Made by a program: the position numbers and the translations under genes. Shown piece after piece: positions 17,903-27,407 of a DNA stretch of 64,000 nucleotides (positions within the stretch are counted from its first letter, which is position 1; each line of letters starts with the position of its first letter). Origin of the DNA: an uncultured Eubacteriaceae bacterium (GTDB lineage Bacteria > Bacillota > Clostridia > Peptostreptococcales > Anaerovoracaceae); NCBI GenBank assembly GCA_903789635.1, contig CAIFEY010000002.1:62001-126000 (forward strand), written 5' to 3'. The notes under the pieces are model-generated. The model was not told where the DNA came from. It ran no database searches and worked only from the letters and a program-made list of their open reading frames with translations.

Positions 17903-19825
17903 ATGTTTGCGTTTAATACGGAGAAGATGCTGTTCACAATAACACCGGAGCAGCACGACAAGGAAACCGTCACCAAGATTCTGGAGGCGCATCCGGAGGT
18001 AGAATACGTGTCGCTCGTCGGTATCGATATCGGCGGTCACGACACGGATGAGAAGATTCCGGTTGCGCTGTTCCTGAAAGATATGGAAGATGTGCTGGCC
18101 AACGGAGTACAGACGGATGGCTCCAGTGTAGTTCTTCCTAAGATTGCCAATCTCGGAAATGCTAAGGTCTGCATTATCCCGGACAGTTCGGTAAACTGGT
18201 ATGTTGATTACAACTACAGAAATATCTGCCACAGTGTCGGCGATCTCCCGGTCGGAACGCTTCGCATCCCGTGCTTCCTGATCCACAACGACAACTTCTA
18301 CTGCGGTTCCCGCTCGATCCTGAGGAAGGCGGTGGACTACTTCAAGAAGCAGGTCATGGAGGAGATCAAGGCGCATCCTTACGTCCTCCAGTACATCGAC
18401 GGAATCGAGAGCCCGGACGATATCGACCACCTCACGATCACGAGTGCGACGGAGCTGGAGTTCTGGGTCAAGACGCCGGATGACAAGGGCGACAGGGAGC
18501 AGCTGTTCACCGCGCAGGTCCTGAAGGAGCAGTACTGGAAGAGAACGTACGGCGACGTCCGCACGGCTCTGGAGGAGACGCTCCGCATTCTGGACCGCTA
18601 CGGATTCCAGATCGAGATGGGCCATAAGGAGGTCGGCGGCGTCAAGGCGCAGATGGCGAACTCCGGTCAGTACAACCACGTCATGGAGCAGCTGGAGATC
18701 GACTGGCGCTTCACCGACGCACTGCAGGCGGCGGACAACGAGAATCAGATCAAGTACGTCGTCCGCGACATCTTCACGCAGCACGGACTGGACGTCACGT
18801 TCATGGCCAAGCCGTTCGAGGGCGTTGCCGGAAGCGGTGAGCACACGCACATCGGCCTCGTAGCAGTGCTGAAGAACGGAAAGACGGTCAGCATCTTCGC
18901 CCCTGCAGACATGAAGAAGGACTTCATGAGCCCGATCGGATTCGGTGCCCTGATGGGACTCCTCAAGAACTACGAGGTCCTGAACCCGTTCATCAGCGCT
19001 TCCAACGACGCGCTGAACAGACTGAAGCCTGGATACGAGGCGCCGGTCTGCATCGTCACCTCGCTCGGAAAGAGCGTCCTGGAGCCGTCCAGAAACCGTA
19101 CCGTCCTGGTCGGACTGATCCGCGACGTGAAGAAGCCGCTGGCTACGCGTTTTGAGCTCCGTGCGCCGAACCCTAAGAGCAATACGTACCTCGTCCTGGC
19201 CGCATCCTACCTGGCATGCATCGACGGCATCAGGGCGGCACTCTCTCAAGAGAAGACTCCGGCAGAGCTGGAGAAATCTTTGTCCAAGGCATACGGTGAA
19301 GAGGACTTCTACCTGGAGAAGAACCGCGCTTACAGAAGCGAGGAGGACGTGTTCGAGTACTACACCGAGGAGGAGAGAAACCGCCAGTTCGGAAAGGCTC
19401 CTGCGACGGTATGGCAGAACCTGAAGGCGTTCGACCTGTACCCGGAGAAGACCAAGATCTACGAGGACAACGACGTCTTCCCGGAGCTGATCATCGAGTC
19501 CTACAAGGCCGCGATCCTGGCACAGTGGAAGACCGAGCTGCATGACCGCCTGATTCCGTCCGTAATGGAGTTCGTGCGCGGATGCAAGCGTCTGCACAGC
19601 TACGAGGACTTCACGGACTACGATGTGAAGAACTGGAACGAGATCGACGCGCTGCGCCACGAGCTCGCGAAGGACACGATCATGGAGAAGGCGCTCCTGA
19701 GCAGGACCAAGCAGGCCCTGGACGACAACCTGTTCGACGTCGCTTCCGACCTGCAGCTCGAGGTTAAGGCCAAGAAGGAAAAGCTGACACATCTGTATGA
19801 GAATTATAAAAAGAACCTCCTGTAA
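17903..19825 (+). CDS. Large glutamine synthetase (640 aa)
   Basis: ATP-dependent amidation of glutamate to glutamine. Recognisable sites are the glutamate/metal motif SATELEFWV, HKEVGGVKAQ at the position of the usual HxEV motif, KPFEGVAGSGEHTHIGL (metal His and the GSG loop), NRLKPGYEAPV and RAPNPKSNTYLVLAASYLACIDGI. At 640 aa it is much longer than GSI (about 440-470 aa). The extra 180 residues at the C-terminus (EEDFYLEKNRAYRSEEDVFEYY onward, in parts) resemble the C-terminal domain of large clostridial and type III enzymes. No glnR, glnB or amt is adjacent. Glutamine supply also matters for the glnS product later in the window. Confidence 0.88.
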   Translation: MFAFNTEKMLFTITPEQHDKETVTKILEAHPEVEYVSLVGIDIGGHDTDEKIPVALFLKDMEDVLANGVQTDGSSVVLPKIANLGNAKVCIIPDSSVNWYVDYNYRNICHSVGDLPVGTLRIPCFLIHNDNFYCGSRSILRKAVDYFKKQVMEEIKAHPYVLQYIDGIESPDDIDHLTITSATELEFWVKTPDDKGDREQLFTAQVLKEQYWKRTYGDVRTALEETLRILDRYGFQIEMGHKEVGGVKAQMANSGQYNHVMEQLEIDWRFTDALQAADNENQIKYVVRDIFTQHGLDVTFMAKPFEGVAGSGEHTHIGLVAVLKNGKTVSIFAPADMKKDFMSPIGFGALMGLLKNYEVLNPFISASNDALNRLKPGYEAPVCIVTSLGKSVLEPSRNRTVLVGLIRDVKKPLATRFELRAPNPKSNTYLVLAASYLACIDGIRAALSQEKTPAELEKSLSKAYGEEDFYLEKNRAYRSEEDVFEYYTEEERNRQFGKAPATVWQNLKAFDLYPEKTKIYEDNDVFPELIIESYKAAILAQWKTELHDRLIPSVMEFVRGCKRLHSYEDFTDYDVKNWNEIDALRHELAKDTIMEKALLSRTKQALDDNLFDVASDLQLEVKAKKEKLTHLYENYKKNLL

Positions 19826-19897
19826 TCACCTGCAGGAAAACAGGTACTTTTAGTTGTTATAGCAAGCTGCGGGAATCGCAGCGGAATGGAGAGAAAC

Positions 19898-21178
19898 ATG
19901 CTGGATATTAAGAGAATCAGAGAAGATTTTGATGCGGTCAAGGAACGCGTCGAGTTCCGAGGAAAGGGAGACTTCGGTCTTGACCACATCCGCGAGCTGG
20001 ACGAGAAGCGCCGTGAGCTGCTCGCTAAGGTTGAGACGATGAAGAACCGTCAGAATGTCGTTTCCCGTGAGATTCCTGAGATGAAGAAGAAGGGCGAGGA
20101 CGCTACGGCAGTCCTGGCCGAGATGAAGACCCTCTCTGCGGACATCAAGGACCTCGACAAGGAGGTATCCGCTGTTGAGGAAGACCTGAAGAACGCTCTC
20201 CTGTCCGTTCCGAACCTGCCGAACGAGAAGGTTCCTGCAGGCGCAGACGACACAGAAAACGTCGAGGTACGCAAGTTCATGGAGCCGACCACGTTCGACT
20301 TTGAGCCAAAGGCACACTGGGACCTCGGAACAGACCTGGACATCCTCGACTTCGAGCGCGGATCCAAGCTGTCCGGCGCTAGATTCACGGTTTACAAGGA
20401 CATGGGCGCCAAGCTCGAGCGTGCACTGGTCAACTTCATGCTCGACCTGCACGAGGAGCAGGGATACCGCGAGATCATCCCGCCGTTCATGGTCGGCCGT
20501 CAGGCGATGATCGGAACGAGCCAGCTGCCTAAGTTCGAGGAGGACATGTTCGCTGTTCCGCAGAAGGACGCTTTCATGATCCCGACAGCAGAGGTTCCGC
20601 TGACCAACCTGAGAAGCGGAGAGATCATCCCAGAGGCAGAGCTGCCGCTGTACTACACGGCTTACACGCCATGCTTCCGTGCTGAGGCAGGATCCGCGGG
20701 AAGAGACACCAGAGGACTCGTCCGTCAGCATCAGTTCAACAAGGTCGAGATGGTCAAAGTCGTAAAGCCGGAGACTTCCTGGGATGAGCTCGAGACGCTG
20801 ACCGACAACGCGGAGGACGTCCTGAAGGCCCTGAAGCTGCCTTACCACGTCGTAAGACTGTGCTCCGGAGACCTCGGATTCGGTTCCGCCATGACCTACG
20901 ACATCGAGGTTTGGATGCCGAGCTACGGCCGCTACGTAGAGATTTCTTCCTGCTCCAACATGACGGACTTCCAGGCAAGGAGAATGAACATGCGCTTCAG
21001 AAGAGAAGAAGGCGGCAAGCCGGAGTTCGTACACACGCTGAACGGATCCGGACTCGCAGCAGGCAGAACGACTGCGGCAGTCCTGGAGAACTACCAGCAG
21101 GCAGACGGATCGGTCATCATTCCGGAGGTACTGAGACCTTACCTCGGCGGAAAGGACAGGATCGTTCCTAAGAAGTAA
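19898..21178 (+). CDS. serS: Serine--tRNA ligase
   Basis: Class II aminoacyl-tRNA synthetase charging tRNA-Ser. The 426-aa protein has the N-terminal coiled-coil arm (residues 30-100, [20 protein letters not shown] and following) and the catalytic core with TAEVPLTNL, the motif 2 region [23 protein letters not shown], the serine site segment [15 protein letters not shown] and motif 3 [25 protein letters not shown] at 19888-19893 favours the ATG at 19898 over 19886. A small hairpin (GCTGCG/CGCAGC, 19866-19882) precedes the ribosome site, but there is no T-box, unlike many Bacillota serS genes. Confidence 0.97.
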   Translation: MLDIKRIREDFDAVKERVEFRGKGDFGLDHIRELDEKRRELLAKVETMKNRQNVVSREIPEMKKKGEDATAVLAEMKTLSADIKDLDKEVSAVEEDLKNALLSVPNLPNEKVPAGADDTENVEVRKFMEPTTFDFEPKAHWDLGTDLDILDFERGSKLSGARFTVYKDMGAKLERALVNFMLDLHEEQGYREIIPPFMVGRQAMIGTSQLPKFEEDMFAVPQKDAFMIPTAEVPLTNLRSGEIIPEAELPLYYTAYTPCFRAEAGSAGRDTRGLVRQHQFNKVEMVKVVKPETSWDELETLTDNAEDVLKALKLPYHVVRLCSGDLGFGSAMTYDIEVWMPSYGRYVEISSCSNMTDFQARRMNMRFRREEGGKPEFVHTLNGSGLAAGRTTAAVLENYQQADGSVIIPEVLRPYLGGKDRIVPKK

Positions 21179-21300
21179 TGCTTTATTGAAGTATGCTTTG
21201 CTTCTGATCGGAGGCGTTTCCGCGGCAAAGGAGACACTTTCCGTCAGGAATAGGGTTTGATGCGCGAACTTACGCGTGAATTCGTTAAGAGGTTACATAT

Positions 21301-22845
21301 ATGAAATTTTTCCGCAGGATATTCAGCAAGATATTCAGTATCATTTTCAACAGGCTGACCGTCGTCATCGCGGCGATTGTCGTCCAGTTGGTGTTCTTTC
21401 TTCTGATTATCCTGCGGCTTTCTGATTATGAGCACTGGATCAATCTGTCATTCCGCGCACTGACGATCCTGATGATCGTCTACGTGATCTGGAAGGACGG
21501 CAATCCGGAGTACAAGATCGGCTGGATCGTGTTCATGGCACTGTTCCCCGAGGTCGGTGCGATTCTGTTCCTCGTCTTCGGCGAGAAGAAGCCGGGCAGG
21601 GGCCTGAAGAAGCGCCTGGACCGCCAGGAGGCCCTGCACAGGAACGACCTGATGCAGGTAGAGCCGCTCGACCTGGTCGGTGACAACCGTGAGCGGAACA
21701 CCGCGCAGTACGTCGCCGAACACGGGCCCTATCCGCTGTGGGACCACACCTGCAGCAAGTACTACCCGGTAGGCGAGAAGCTGTTCGCGGACATGGTCGA
21801 GGACCTGAAGAATGCGAAGCACTTCATCTTCATGGAGTACTTCATCATCTCCGGCGGCTCGCTCTGGGACGAGATCTTTGAGATCCTGAAGCAGAAGGTC
21901 AGGGAGGGTGTCGACGTCCGCATCATCTACGATGATTTCGGCAGCATGAAGGCCCGCCCGCGCCACTTTACCAGGTCGCTGAGCGATGCCGGGATTCAGG
22001 TCATGGACTTCAACACGATGAAGCCGGTCCTCTCGCTGGTCTACAATAACAGAGACCACCGGAAGATCATGGTCATCGACGGGTACATCGGCTACAGCGG
22101 AGGCGTCAACCTGGCCGACGAATACGCGAACCGCATCGTTAGGTTCGGCCACTGGAAGGACAGCGGCACGCGCATCGAGGGCGAGGCCGTCTGGAATTAC
22201 ACGGTCATGTTCCTGAACATGTGGCACGCGTTCCGCGGGACGAACGAGGACTACCGTTCCTACGGCCCTCACGTCTGGCACCCGGGCGAGTTCGAAAACG
22301 ACGGCGAGGTACAGCCGTTCTCCGACAGCCCGCTGGACGACGAGAATGTCGGCGAGTCCGTCTACTTCGAGATGCTGAACCAGGCCAGGGAATACGTCTA
22401 CATCTTCACGCCGTACCTGATCTTGGACAACGAGATGGAGACTGCGCTGAAGCTTGCGGCCAAGCGGGGCGTCGACGTGCGCCTCGTGATCCCGGGGATC
22501 CCGGACAAGCCGCTGGTCTACGCGATGTCCCTGTCCTACGTCGAGCCGCTGATGGAGGCGGGCGTCAAGGTCTACAAGTACACCCCGGGCTTCATCCACG
22601 CGAAGAGCTTCATCTGCGACGGAAAGATCGGCGCAGTGGGCACCGTGAACATGGATTACCGCAGCTTCTTTCTCCACTTCGAGAACAGCACGATCTTCTA
22701 TCACACGTCGTCCCTGGAGACCCTATACGAGGACTGCATCGAGACGTTCCGGCGCAGCGCGATTGTCACCCGCAAGACCCTGCATCACCACCTGATCGGA
22801 GGCCTGATCGGCTTCGTCATGCGCGTGTTCACGCCGTTGTTCTAA
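21301..22845 (+). CDS. cls: Cardiolipin synthase
   Basis: A 514-aa membrane enzyme of the phospholipase D superfamily that joins two phosphatidylglycerol molecules into cardiolipin and glycerol. Two or three N-terminal membrane segments (about residues 18-40, 45-62 and 72-92) are followed by two HxKxxxxD motifs, HRKIMVIDG at about 257 and HAKSFICDG at about 436, each with the following GG/GTxN element. AAGAGG precedes the ATG. The gene stands between serS and the decarboxylase gene in the same direction. Confidence 0.95.
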   Translation: MKFFRRIFSKIFSIIFNRLTVVIAAIVVQLVFFLLIILRLSDYEHWINLSFRALTILMIVYVIWKDGNPEYKIGWIVFMALFPEVGAILFLVFGEKKPGRGLKKRLDRQEALHRNDLMQVEPLDLVGDNRERNTAQYVAEHGPYPLWDHTCSKYYPVGEKLFADMVEDLKNAKHFIFMEYFIISGGSLWDEIFEILKQKVREGVDVRIIYDDFGSMKARPRHFTRSLSDAGIQVMDFNTMKPVLSLVYNNRDHRKIMVIDGYIGYSGGVNLADEYANRIVRFGHWKDSGTRIEGEAVWNYTVMFLNMWHAFRGTNEDYRSYGPHVWHPGEFENDGEVQPFSDSPLDDENVGESVYFEMLNQAREYVYIFTPYLILDNEMETALKLAAKRGVDVRLVIPGIPDKPLVYAMSLSYVEPLMEAGVKVYKYTPGFIHAKSFICDGKIGAVGTVNMDYRSFFLHFENSTIFYHTSSLETLYEDCIETFRRSAIVTRKTLHHHLIGGLIGFVMRVFTPLF

Positions 22846-22936
22846 GGGAGGTCCCTGCAGGGACAAAAAATCAACCCGGACAGGCGCACAGACTGCCCTG
22901 CCGGAAATAACGGATCGACTGGCCGGGAGGGCCGCG

Positions 22937-24448
22937 ATGAATAACAATCAAAAAGAACATCTGACCGGCTTCCTGCGGCGCTACGCCGCAGGGGGCCCGG
23001 TCCGCTTTCATATGCCCGGACACAAGGGAAAGGGCGAGCTGTACGCGAGGTACGGATACGGGGACTTCTTAGGCGGCGCCCTGAAATGGGACATTACGGA
23101 GATCCCGGGCGCAGACGACCTGTTCCATCAGGAGGGGGTCCTAAAGGACCTCTCCGAGCGCTACAGGCGCCTCTACGGCTGCAAAAAATCCTACCCCCTG
23201 GTCAACGGCAGCAGCTGCGGCCTGATCGCCGCCGTGCTCGCCAGCGTCCCGCGGGGAGAGGGGATCCTGCTCGCCAGGAACTGCCACAAGTCCGTCTATA
23301 ACGGGGCGGAACTCGCCGGTGCGGTGAACGCGTACGTCTATCCGGAGATTCTGCCGGGCTGGGATGTCGCGGGAAGCGTCGGCCCCGAGGAGGTCGGGAA
23401 GGCCCTGGACGAGCATCCGGAGACAGCCGCCGTCGTGATCACGAGCCCGAACTACTACGGCATACAGAGCGACATTTCCGCAATTGCAGAAATCGTACAT
23501 AAGAAAGGAAAGATTCTGATCGTCGACCAGGCGCACGGGGCACATTTCCCGTTCTTTCAGGAACTGAAGGAGGGCGGTGAAGAGGTGGATTTCCCGTGCC
23601 TGAGCGCCGAGAGGCAGGGCGCGGACCTCGTCATCTCGAGCCTGCATAAGACCATGGCGTCGCTCGGGCAGACGGCCCTGCTGAACGTATGCACAGACCG
23701 CGTGCCGACCGACCTGCTCGAGCAGGCGCTTCAGGTGACGCAGACCAGCAGTCCGTCGTATCTGTTGACGGCGTCGATGGACATCAACGCGGGAATCCTG
23801 GAGGATCACGCTCCGGAGCTCATGCACGGCTGGAACGAGCTGACGAAGTTCTTTTATACGGAAGCGGAGAAGATCCCCGGGCTAGAGGTCATGCGGGAGC
23901 CGATGCAGGACCTGACCAAATTCAACGTCAGCATGAGGCGGCTCGGCCTGAATGCCGTGCAGCTGCAGGACGAGATGATGGAACGCGGCGTATTTCCCGA
24001 GTTTGCGGTCGGCGACATCGTCATGTGTCTGACGGGCATCGGAACAGGCCTTAAGGACGTGGAAAATTTGCTTTTTGTCCTCCGAAACATAGCGGAAAAG
24101 CACGCCCGCGCGTGCGATTCCGAGGCCGAAAAACTTGTGTGTGAAAGAACACAGATATTGAATAAAAATAGCGTTTGTACACAATATGTACACGAAAAAG
24201 AACAACGTTCAAACTTGTTCCGCTTGTCCACAAAAGAGCACGGAACGGGCAGGGAAAAAGTGGCAATACAGGACGCGTGCGGGCGTGTCTGTGCCTCGCC
24301 GCTGATCCCGTATCCCCCTGGAATTCCAACGATTTGCAGGAGCGAACAGTACACTTCGGAAGTCATTGAGTCGATTCTGAAGATTCGTAAACGCGGTGAA
24401 GAGGTCCAGGGACTGGACGAGGATGGCCGGGTTTTTGTGTTTCTTTAG
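22937..24448 (+). CDS. Orn/Lys/Arg decarboxylase family PLP enzyme
   Basis: A 503-aa fold-type I PLP enzyme. The family N-terminus RFHMPGHKGKG is at 23-33, D197 and H200 lie in VDQAHGAH, and the Schiff-base lysine is K238 in SSLHKTM. The C-terminal domain is seen in ACGRVCASPLIPYPPGIP. Family members decarboxylate lysine, arginine or ornithine to diamines or agmatine; length near 500 aa fits the short, SpeA/Cad-like group lacking the wing domain. Codons for residues 390-435, the linker between the two domains, are strikingly AT-rich compared with the rest of the gene. Exact substrate is not predictable. Confidence 0.9.
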   Translation: MNNNQKEHLTGFLRRYAAGGPVRFHMPGHKGKGELYARYGYGDFLGGALKWDITEIPGADDLFHQEGVLKDLSERYRRLYGCKKSYPLVNGSSCGLIAAVLASVPRGEGILLARNCHKSVYNGAELAGAVNAYVYPEILPGWDVAGSVGPEEVGKALDEHPETAAVVITSPNYYGIQSDISAIAEIVHKKGKILIVDQAHGAHFPFFQELKEGGEEVDFPCLSAERQGADLVISSLHKTMASLGQTALLNVCTDRVPTDLLEQALQVTQTSSPSYLLTASMDINAGILEDHAPELMHGWNELTKFFYTEAEKIPGLEVMREPMQDLTKFNVSMRRLGLNAVQLQDEMMERGVFPEFAVGDIVMCLTGIGTGLKDVENLLFVLRNIAEKHARACDSEAEKLVCERTQILNKNSVCTQYVHEKEQRSNLFRLSTKEHGTGREKVAIQDACGRVCASPLIPYPPGIPTICRSEQYTSEVIESILKIRKRGEEVQGLDEDGRVFVFL

Positions 24449-24449
24449 A

Positions 24450-24478
24450 ATGACAAGTGAATATTTCGGGTGTATACT
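24450..24478 (+). promoter_or_regulatory. Putative promoter of the rnf operon
   Basis: ATGACA at 24450-24455, a 17-base spacer and TATACT at 24473-24478 preceded by TG, about 60 bases before rnfC. Confidence 0.55.
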
Positions 24479-24538
24479 GTAGACGTATGGTTATAAAGGA
24501 ATAATTCTATATATTCAAGAAAGGAAGGTTTCAGAGAG

Positions 24539-25855
24539 ATGAGTTCATATGCAAAGCATTTGCATAGCATTGATGCTGGCCATTATAAAAACACGGCAGC
24601 ATGTGAAACCGAAGTCATGCCTGTACCTGATGTAGTGAGAATCCCATTGTCACAGCACATCGGAAAACCTTGCGACCCTGTCGTTCAGAAGGGTGATGAA
24701 GTTAAGGTTGGGCAGCTGATCGGTGATACCGATGCATTTGTAAGTGCACCAATTCACTCAAGCGTCTCCGGAACAGTAACGGGAATCGATAAGATTCGTT
24801 CCGCGAACGGAGGCTACGACACACGTGTCGTAATTGAAACAGACAAGAAACAGACGCCGTGGGAAGGCATCAAGAAGCCTGAGATTACAGACTTCCAGAG
24901 CTTCATTAAAGCTGTAAGGGACAGCGGCCTTGCCGGAATGGGAGGAGCTTCCTTCCCGGCACACGTCAAGTTCAATCCTAAGAATCTGGATGAAGTTGAC
25001 ACGCTGGTTGTCAACGGTGCGGAGTGTGAGCCGTTCATCACTTCCGACCACAGAACCATGCTGGAAGCAACGCAGGACGTCATCGACGGTGCGCTGACCA
25101 TCATGAAGTGGATGGGCATGAAGCAGGGCTTCATCGGCATCGAGGACAACAAGCAGGACGCGATCGCCAAGCTGAACAAGCTGCTGAGCGAGCAGAACGT
25201 CCAGAACCTCAAGACATTCCCTCTGCCGGCCAAGTATCCTAAGGGCGCAGAGCGTGTACTGATCTATGAGGTGACCGGAAGAAGAGTAGATGCCGGCATG
25301 CTTCCTGCAGACGCAGGCGTAGTCGTATCCAACGTATCTTCCGTTGCATTCCTCGGACAGTATTTCCGTGACGGCATGCCTCTGATTCAGAGAAGAGTCA
25401 CCGTCGACGGCAATGCGGTTGCGAACCCGAAGAACGTTATGACACTCTTCGGTACCTCCGTAAAGGACCTGATCGATTACTGCGGCGGTTACAAGAAACC
25501 TCCGAAGAAGATCATCATGGGCGGACCTATGATGGGACGTGCCACAATTTCTGATGAAGTTTCCATCATCAAGAATAACAATGCGATCCTCTGCTTTGAT
25601 GCAGAGCAGGCATATATTCCGGAAGAGACGGCATGCATCAACTGCGGCAGATGCCATGCAGCATGCCCGTTCAACCTGGCCCCGATGAAGTTTGCGGAAG
25701 CCTATAAGCACAAGGATGTAGAGAAGCTGCAGGAGCTGCAGATCATGCAGTGCATGACATGCGGCAGCTGCTCGTTTGTATGTCCTGCACGCCGTCCGCT
25801 CTGCTTCACGAATACATTGGCCAAGGGTCTTGTAAAGGAGGCAGGGAAGAAATAA
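24539..25855 (+). CDS. rnfC: Rnf complex subunit C (NADH-side, Fe-S)
   Basis: A 438-aa peripheral subunit of the ferredoxin:NAD+ oxidoreductase, which couples electron flow to Na+ or H+ export. It shows the N-terminal barrel-sandwich region (VQKGDEVKVGQLIG, SGTVTGI), the FMN/NADH domain GLAGMGGASFPAHVKF with NGAECEPFIT, and two 4Fe-4S motifs near the C-terminus: CINCGRCHAACP and CMTCGSCSFVCPARRP. First gene of a tight operon: its stop overlaps the start of rnfD by one base (TAATG). Length matches the short clostridial RnfC without the alanine-rich tail of proteobacteria. Confidence 0.97.
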   Translation: MSSYAKHLHSIDAGHYKNTAACETEVMPVPDVVRIPLSQHIGKPCDPVVQKGDEVKVGQLIGDTDAFVSAPIHSSVSGTVTGIDKIRSANGGYDTRVVIETDKKQTPWEGIKKPEITDFQSFIKAVRDSGLAGMGGASFPAHVKFNPKNLDEVDTLVVNGAECEPFITSDHRTMLEATQDVIDGALTIMKWMGMKQGFIGIEDNKQDAIAKLNKLLSEQNVQNLKTFPLPAKYPKGAERVLIYEVTGRRVDAGMLPADAGVVVSNVSSVAFLGQYFRDGMPLIQRRVTVDGNAVANPKNVMTLFGTSVKDLIDYCGGYKKPPKKIIMGGPMMGRATISDEVSIIKNNNAILCFDAEQAYIPEETACINCGRCHAACPFNLAPMKFAEAYKHKDVEKLQELQIMQCMTCGSCSFVCPARRPLCFTNTLAKGLVKEAGKK

Positions 25856-26835
25856 TGGAAAATAAAGTACAGCTCGGATCATTGTCGATGAACGCTTCTC
25901 CACATATTGTGACGAAGCTTGATACGGCAAAGACGATGAAATTCGTCCTGCTGGCACTGGTGCCGGCATTCTGCGTCAGCATTTATGTATTCGGACCTCG
26001 CGTCATCGCTGTAACGGCGGTCTGCGTGGTCGCAAGTGTTTTCTTTGAGTGGTTATACGAGAAGATCATGAAGAAGCCGGTCACGATCGGTGACTTCTCG
26101 GCGTGCGTCACAGGTGTCATCCTGGCGTTCAACCTGCCGTCCTCCATGCCGCTCTGGATGGCCGTTATCGGATGCGGAGTCTCCATCATCATCGTTAAGC
26201 AGATGTTCGGCGGACTCGGAAAGAACTTCGCTAACCCGGCTATCGTAGGACGTATCGTTCTGATGCTCTCCTACACAACTCAGATGACAACATGGCCGGT
26301 ACCGCGCGGTGTCGACGGAACAACCGGTGCTACACCGCTTGCTCTTATGGAATCCGGACAGCACCTGGCAAGCCTGAAGGACATGTTCCTCGGAATGACA
26401 GGCGGATGTATCGGAGAAGTCAGTGCCCTAGCACTGATCATCGGCGGTGTCTTCCTGATCGTTAAGAAGATCATCGATCCGATCATCCCATGCTCCTTCA
26501 TCGGAACCGTATTCGTATTCTCCCTGCTCTATTACGGAATCAAGGGAAGCGATGCGGGCGCTCTGCACATGGCTGTGTACAACATCCTGGCAGGCGGCGT
26601 GATGCTCGGTGCGTTCTTCTGTGCGACAGACTACGTAACATCCCCGATCATGAACAACGGAAAGCTGATCTTCGGTATCGGCTGCGGACTCTTCACGATG
26701 ATCATTCGTCTGTTCTGCAGCTATCCGGAAGGCGTCTCCTTCTCCATCCTGTTCATGAACCTGTTCGTTCCGCTGATCGACAGTGTTACGATGAAGAGAT
26801 ACTATGCTAGTCTTTATGGAGGTGCGAAGAAATAA
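25855..26835 (+). CDS. rnfD: Rnf complex subunit D (membrane, covalent FMN)
   Basis: A 326-aa integral membrane subunit with about eight to ten membrane segments. The flavinylation site is TTGATP, with Thr160 as the probable FMN-phosphoester acceptor (family motif S/T-G-A-T). Other family signatures are FNLPSSMPLWM, KNFANPAIVGR and CATDYVTSP. The start ATG overlaps the rnfC stop (TAATG), and the gene's own stop overlaps rnfG in the same way, showing translational coupling. FMN attachment would need ApbE, which is encoded at 34547. Confidence 0.97.
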   Translation: MENKVQLGSLSMNASPHIVTKLDTAKTMKFVLLALVPAFCVSIYVFGPRVIAVTAVCVVASVFFEWLYEKIMKKPVTIGDFSACVTGVILAFNLPSSMPLWMAVIGCGVSIIIVKQMFGGLGKNFANPAIVGRIVLMLSYTTQMTTWPVPRGVDGTTGATPLALMESGQHLASLKDMFLGMTGGCIGEVSALALIIGGVFLIVKKIIDPIIPCSFIGTVFVFSLLYYGIKGSDAGALHMAVYNILAGGVMLGAFFCATDYVTSPIMNNGKLIFGIGCGLFTMIIRLFCSYPEGVSFSILFMNLFVPLIDSVTMKRYYASLYGGAKK

Positions 26836-27407
26836 TGGAAAATAAGAATTTCTATAAAGAATACATTGCACCTGTTGTCGTTCTCGTGGCGATCTGCCTG
26901 ATCGTATCTACAGCTCTGGCTGTCACTTATGCGAAGGCAAACCCGATCATCGTAAAGAACGCGAAGGCAGCTGCAGATCAGACCAGACAGGAACTGCTTC
27001 CGAGTGCCAACGGTTTCACCGAGTACAAGGGCAAGCTGGACGTCCTGGAGGAAAACAAGGTATTTGTCGACGATGCGTATACAGCTAACAATGGTGTCGG
27101 AACTGTCGTCACTGTTGAGACGAACTCCTTCGGCGGACTGCTGACCATGATGGTCGGTGTCGATCAGCAGGGTGCAATCACAGGCGTAAAGGTAACAAAC
27201 CACTCGGATACCCCGGGTCTGGGAACCAAGAACTGGAACTCGAACAACATGGTAACGACGTACAAGGGTATTACAAAGCTGAACTCTACGAACGTAAAGG
27301 ACGGCCAGGTCAAGTACGTCTCCGGTGCGTCCGTAACAGGCGAAGCGCTGCATAAGGGCGTATACCTTGCACTCGAGCAGGTAAAAGACATGGGAGGTGC
27401 AAAGTAA
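26835..27407 (+). CDS. rnfG: Rnf complex subunit G (covalent FMN)
   Basis: A 190-aa subunit with one N-terminal membrane segment (residues 12-32) and an extracytoplasmic FMN-binding domain. Typical are TNHSDTPGLGTKNW and the acceptor motif YVSGASVTGEAL. The expected acceptor is the threonine of SGAT; here the motif reads S163-G-A-S166 with Thr168 two residues on, so FMN may sit on a serine or the site is shifted. Starts and stops overlap the neighbours by one base. Confidence 0.96.
   Translation: MENKNFYKEYIAPVVVLVAICLIVSTALAVTYAKANPIIVKNAKAAADQTRQELLPSANGFTEYKGKLDVLEENKVFVDDAYTANNGVGTVVTVETNSFGGLLTMMVGVDQQGAITGVKVTNHSDTPGLGTKNWNSNNMVTTYKGITKLNSTNVKDGQVKYVSGASVTGEALHKGVYLALEQVKDMGGAK

Noticed and set aside
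17867..19792. A 641-codon open frame on the minus strand opposite the glutamine synthetase, and similar long antisense frames (for example 29561-31360, 44965-46812, 57964-59547, 60750-62105).
   Set aside because: They mirror highly expressed plus-strand genes with strong third-position bias, have Arg/Leu/Val-heavy compositions without domains, and lack ribosome sites.
19826..19897. T-box leader for serS (and for glnS at 44892-44988).
   Set aside because: No TGGNACCGCG antiterminator sequence and no terminator before either gene.
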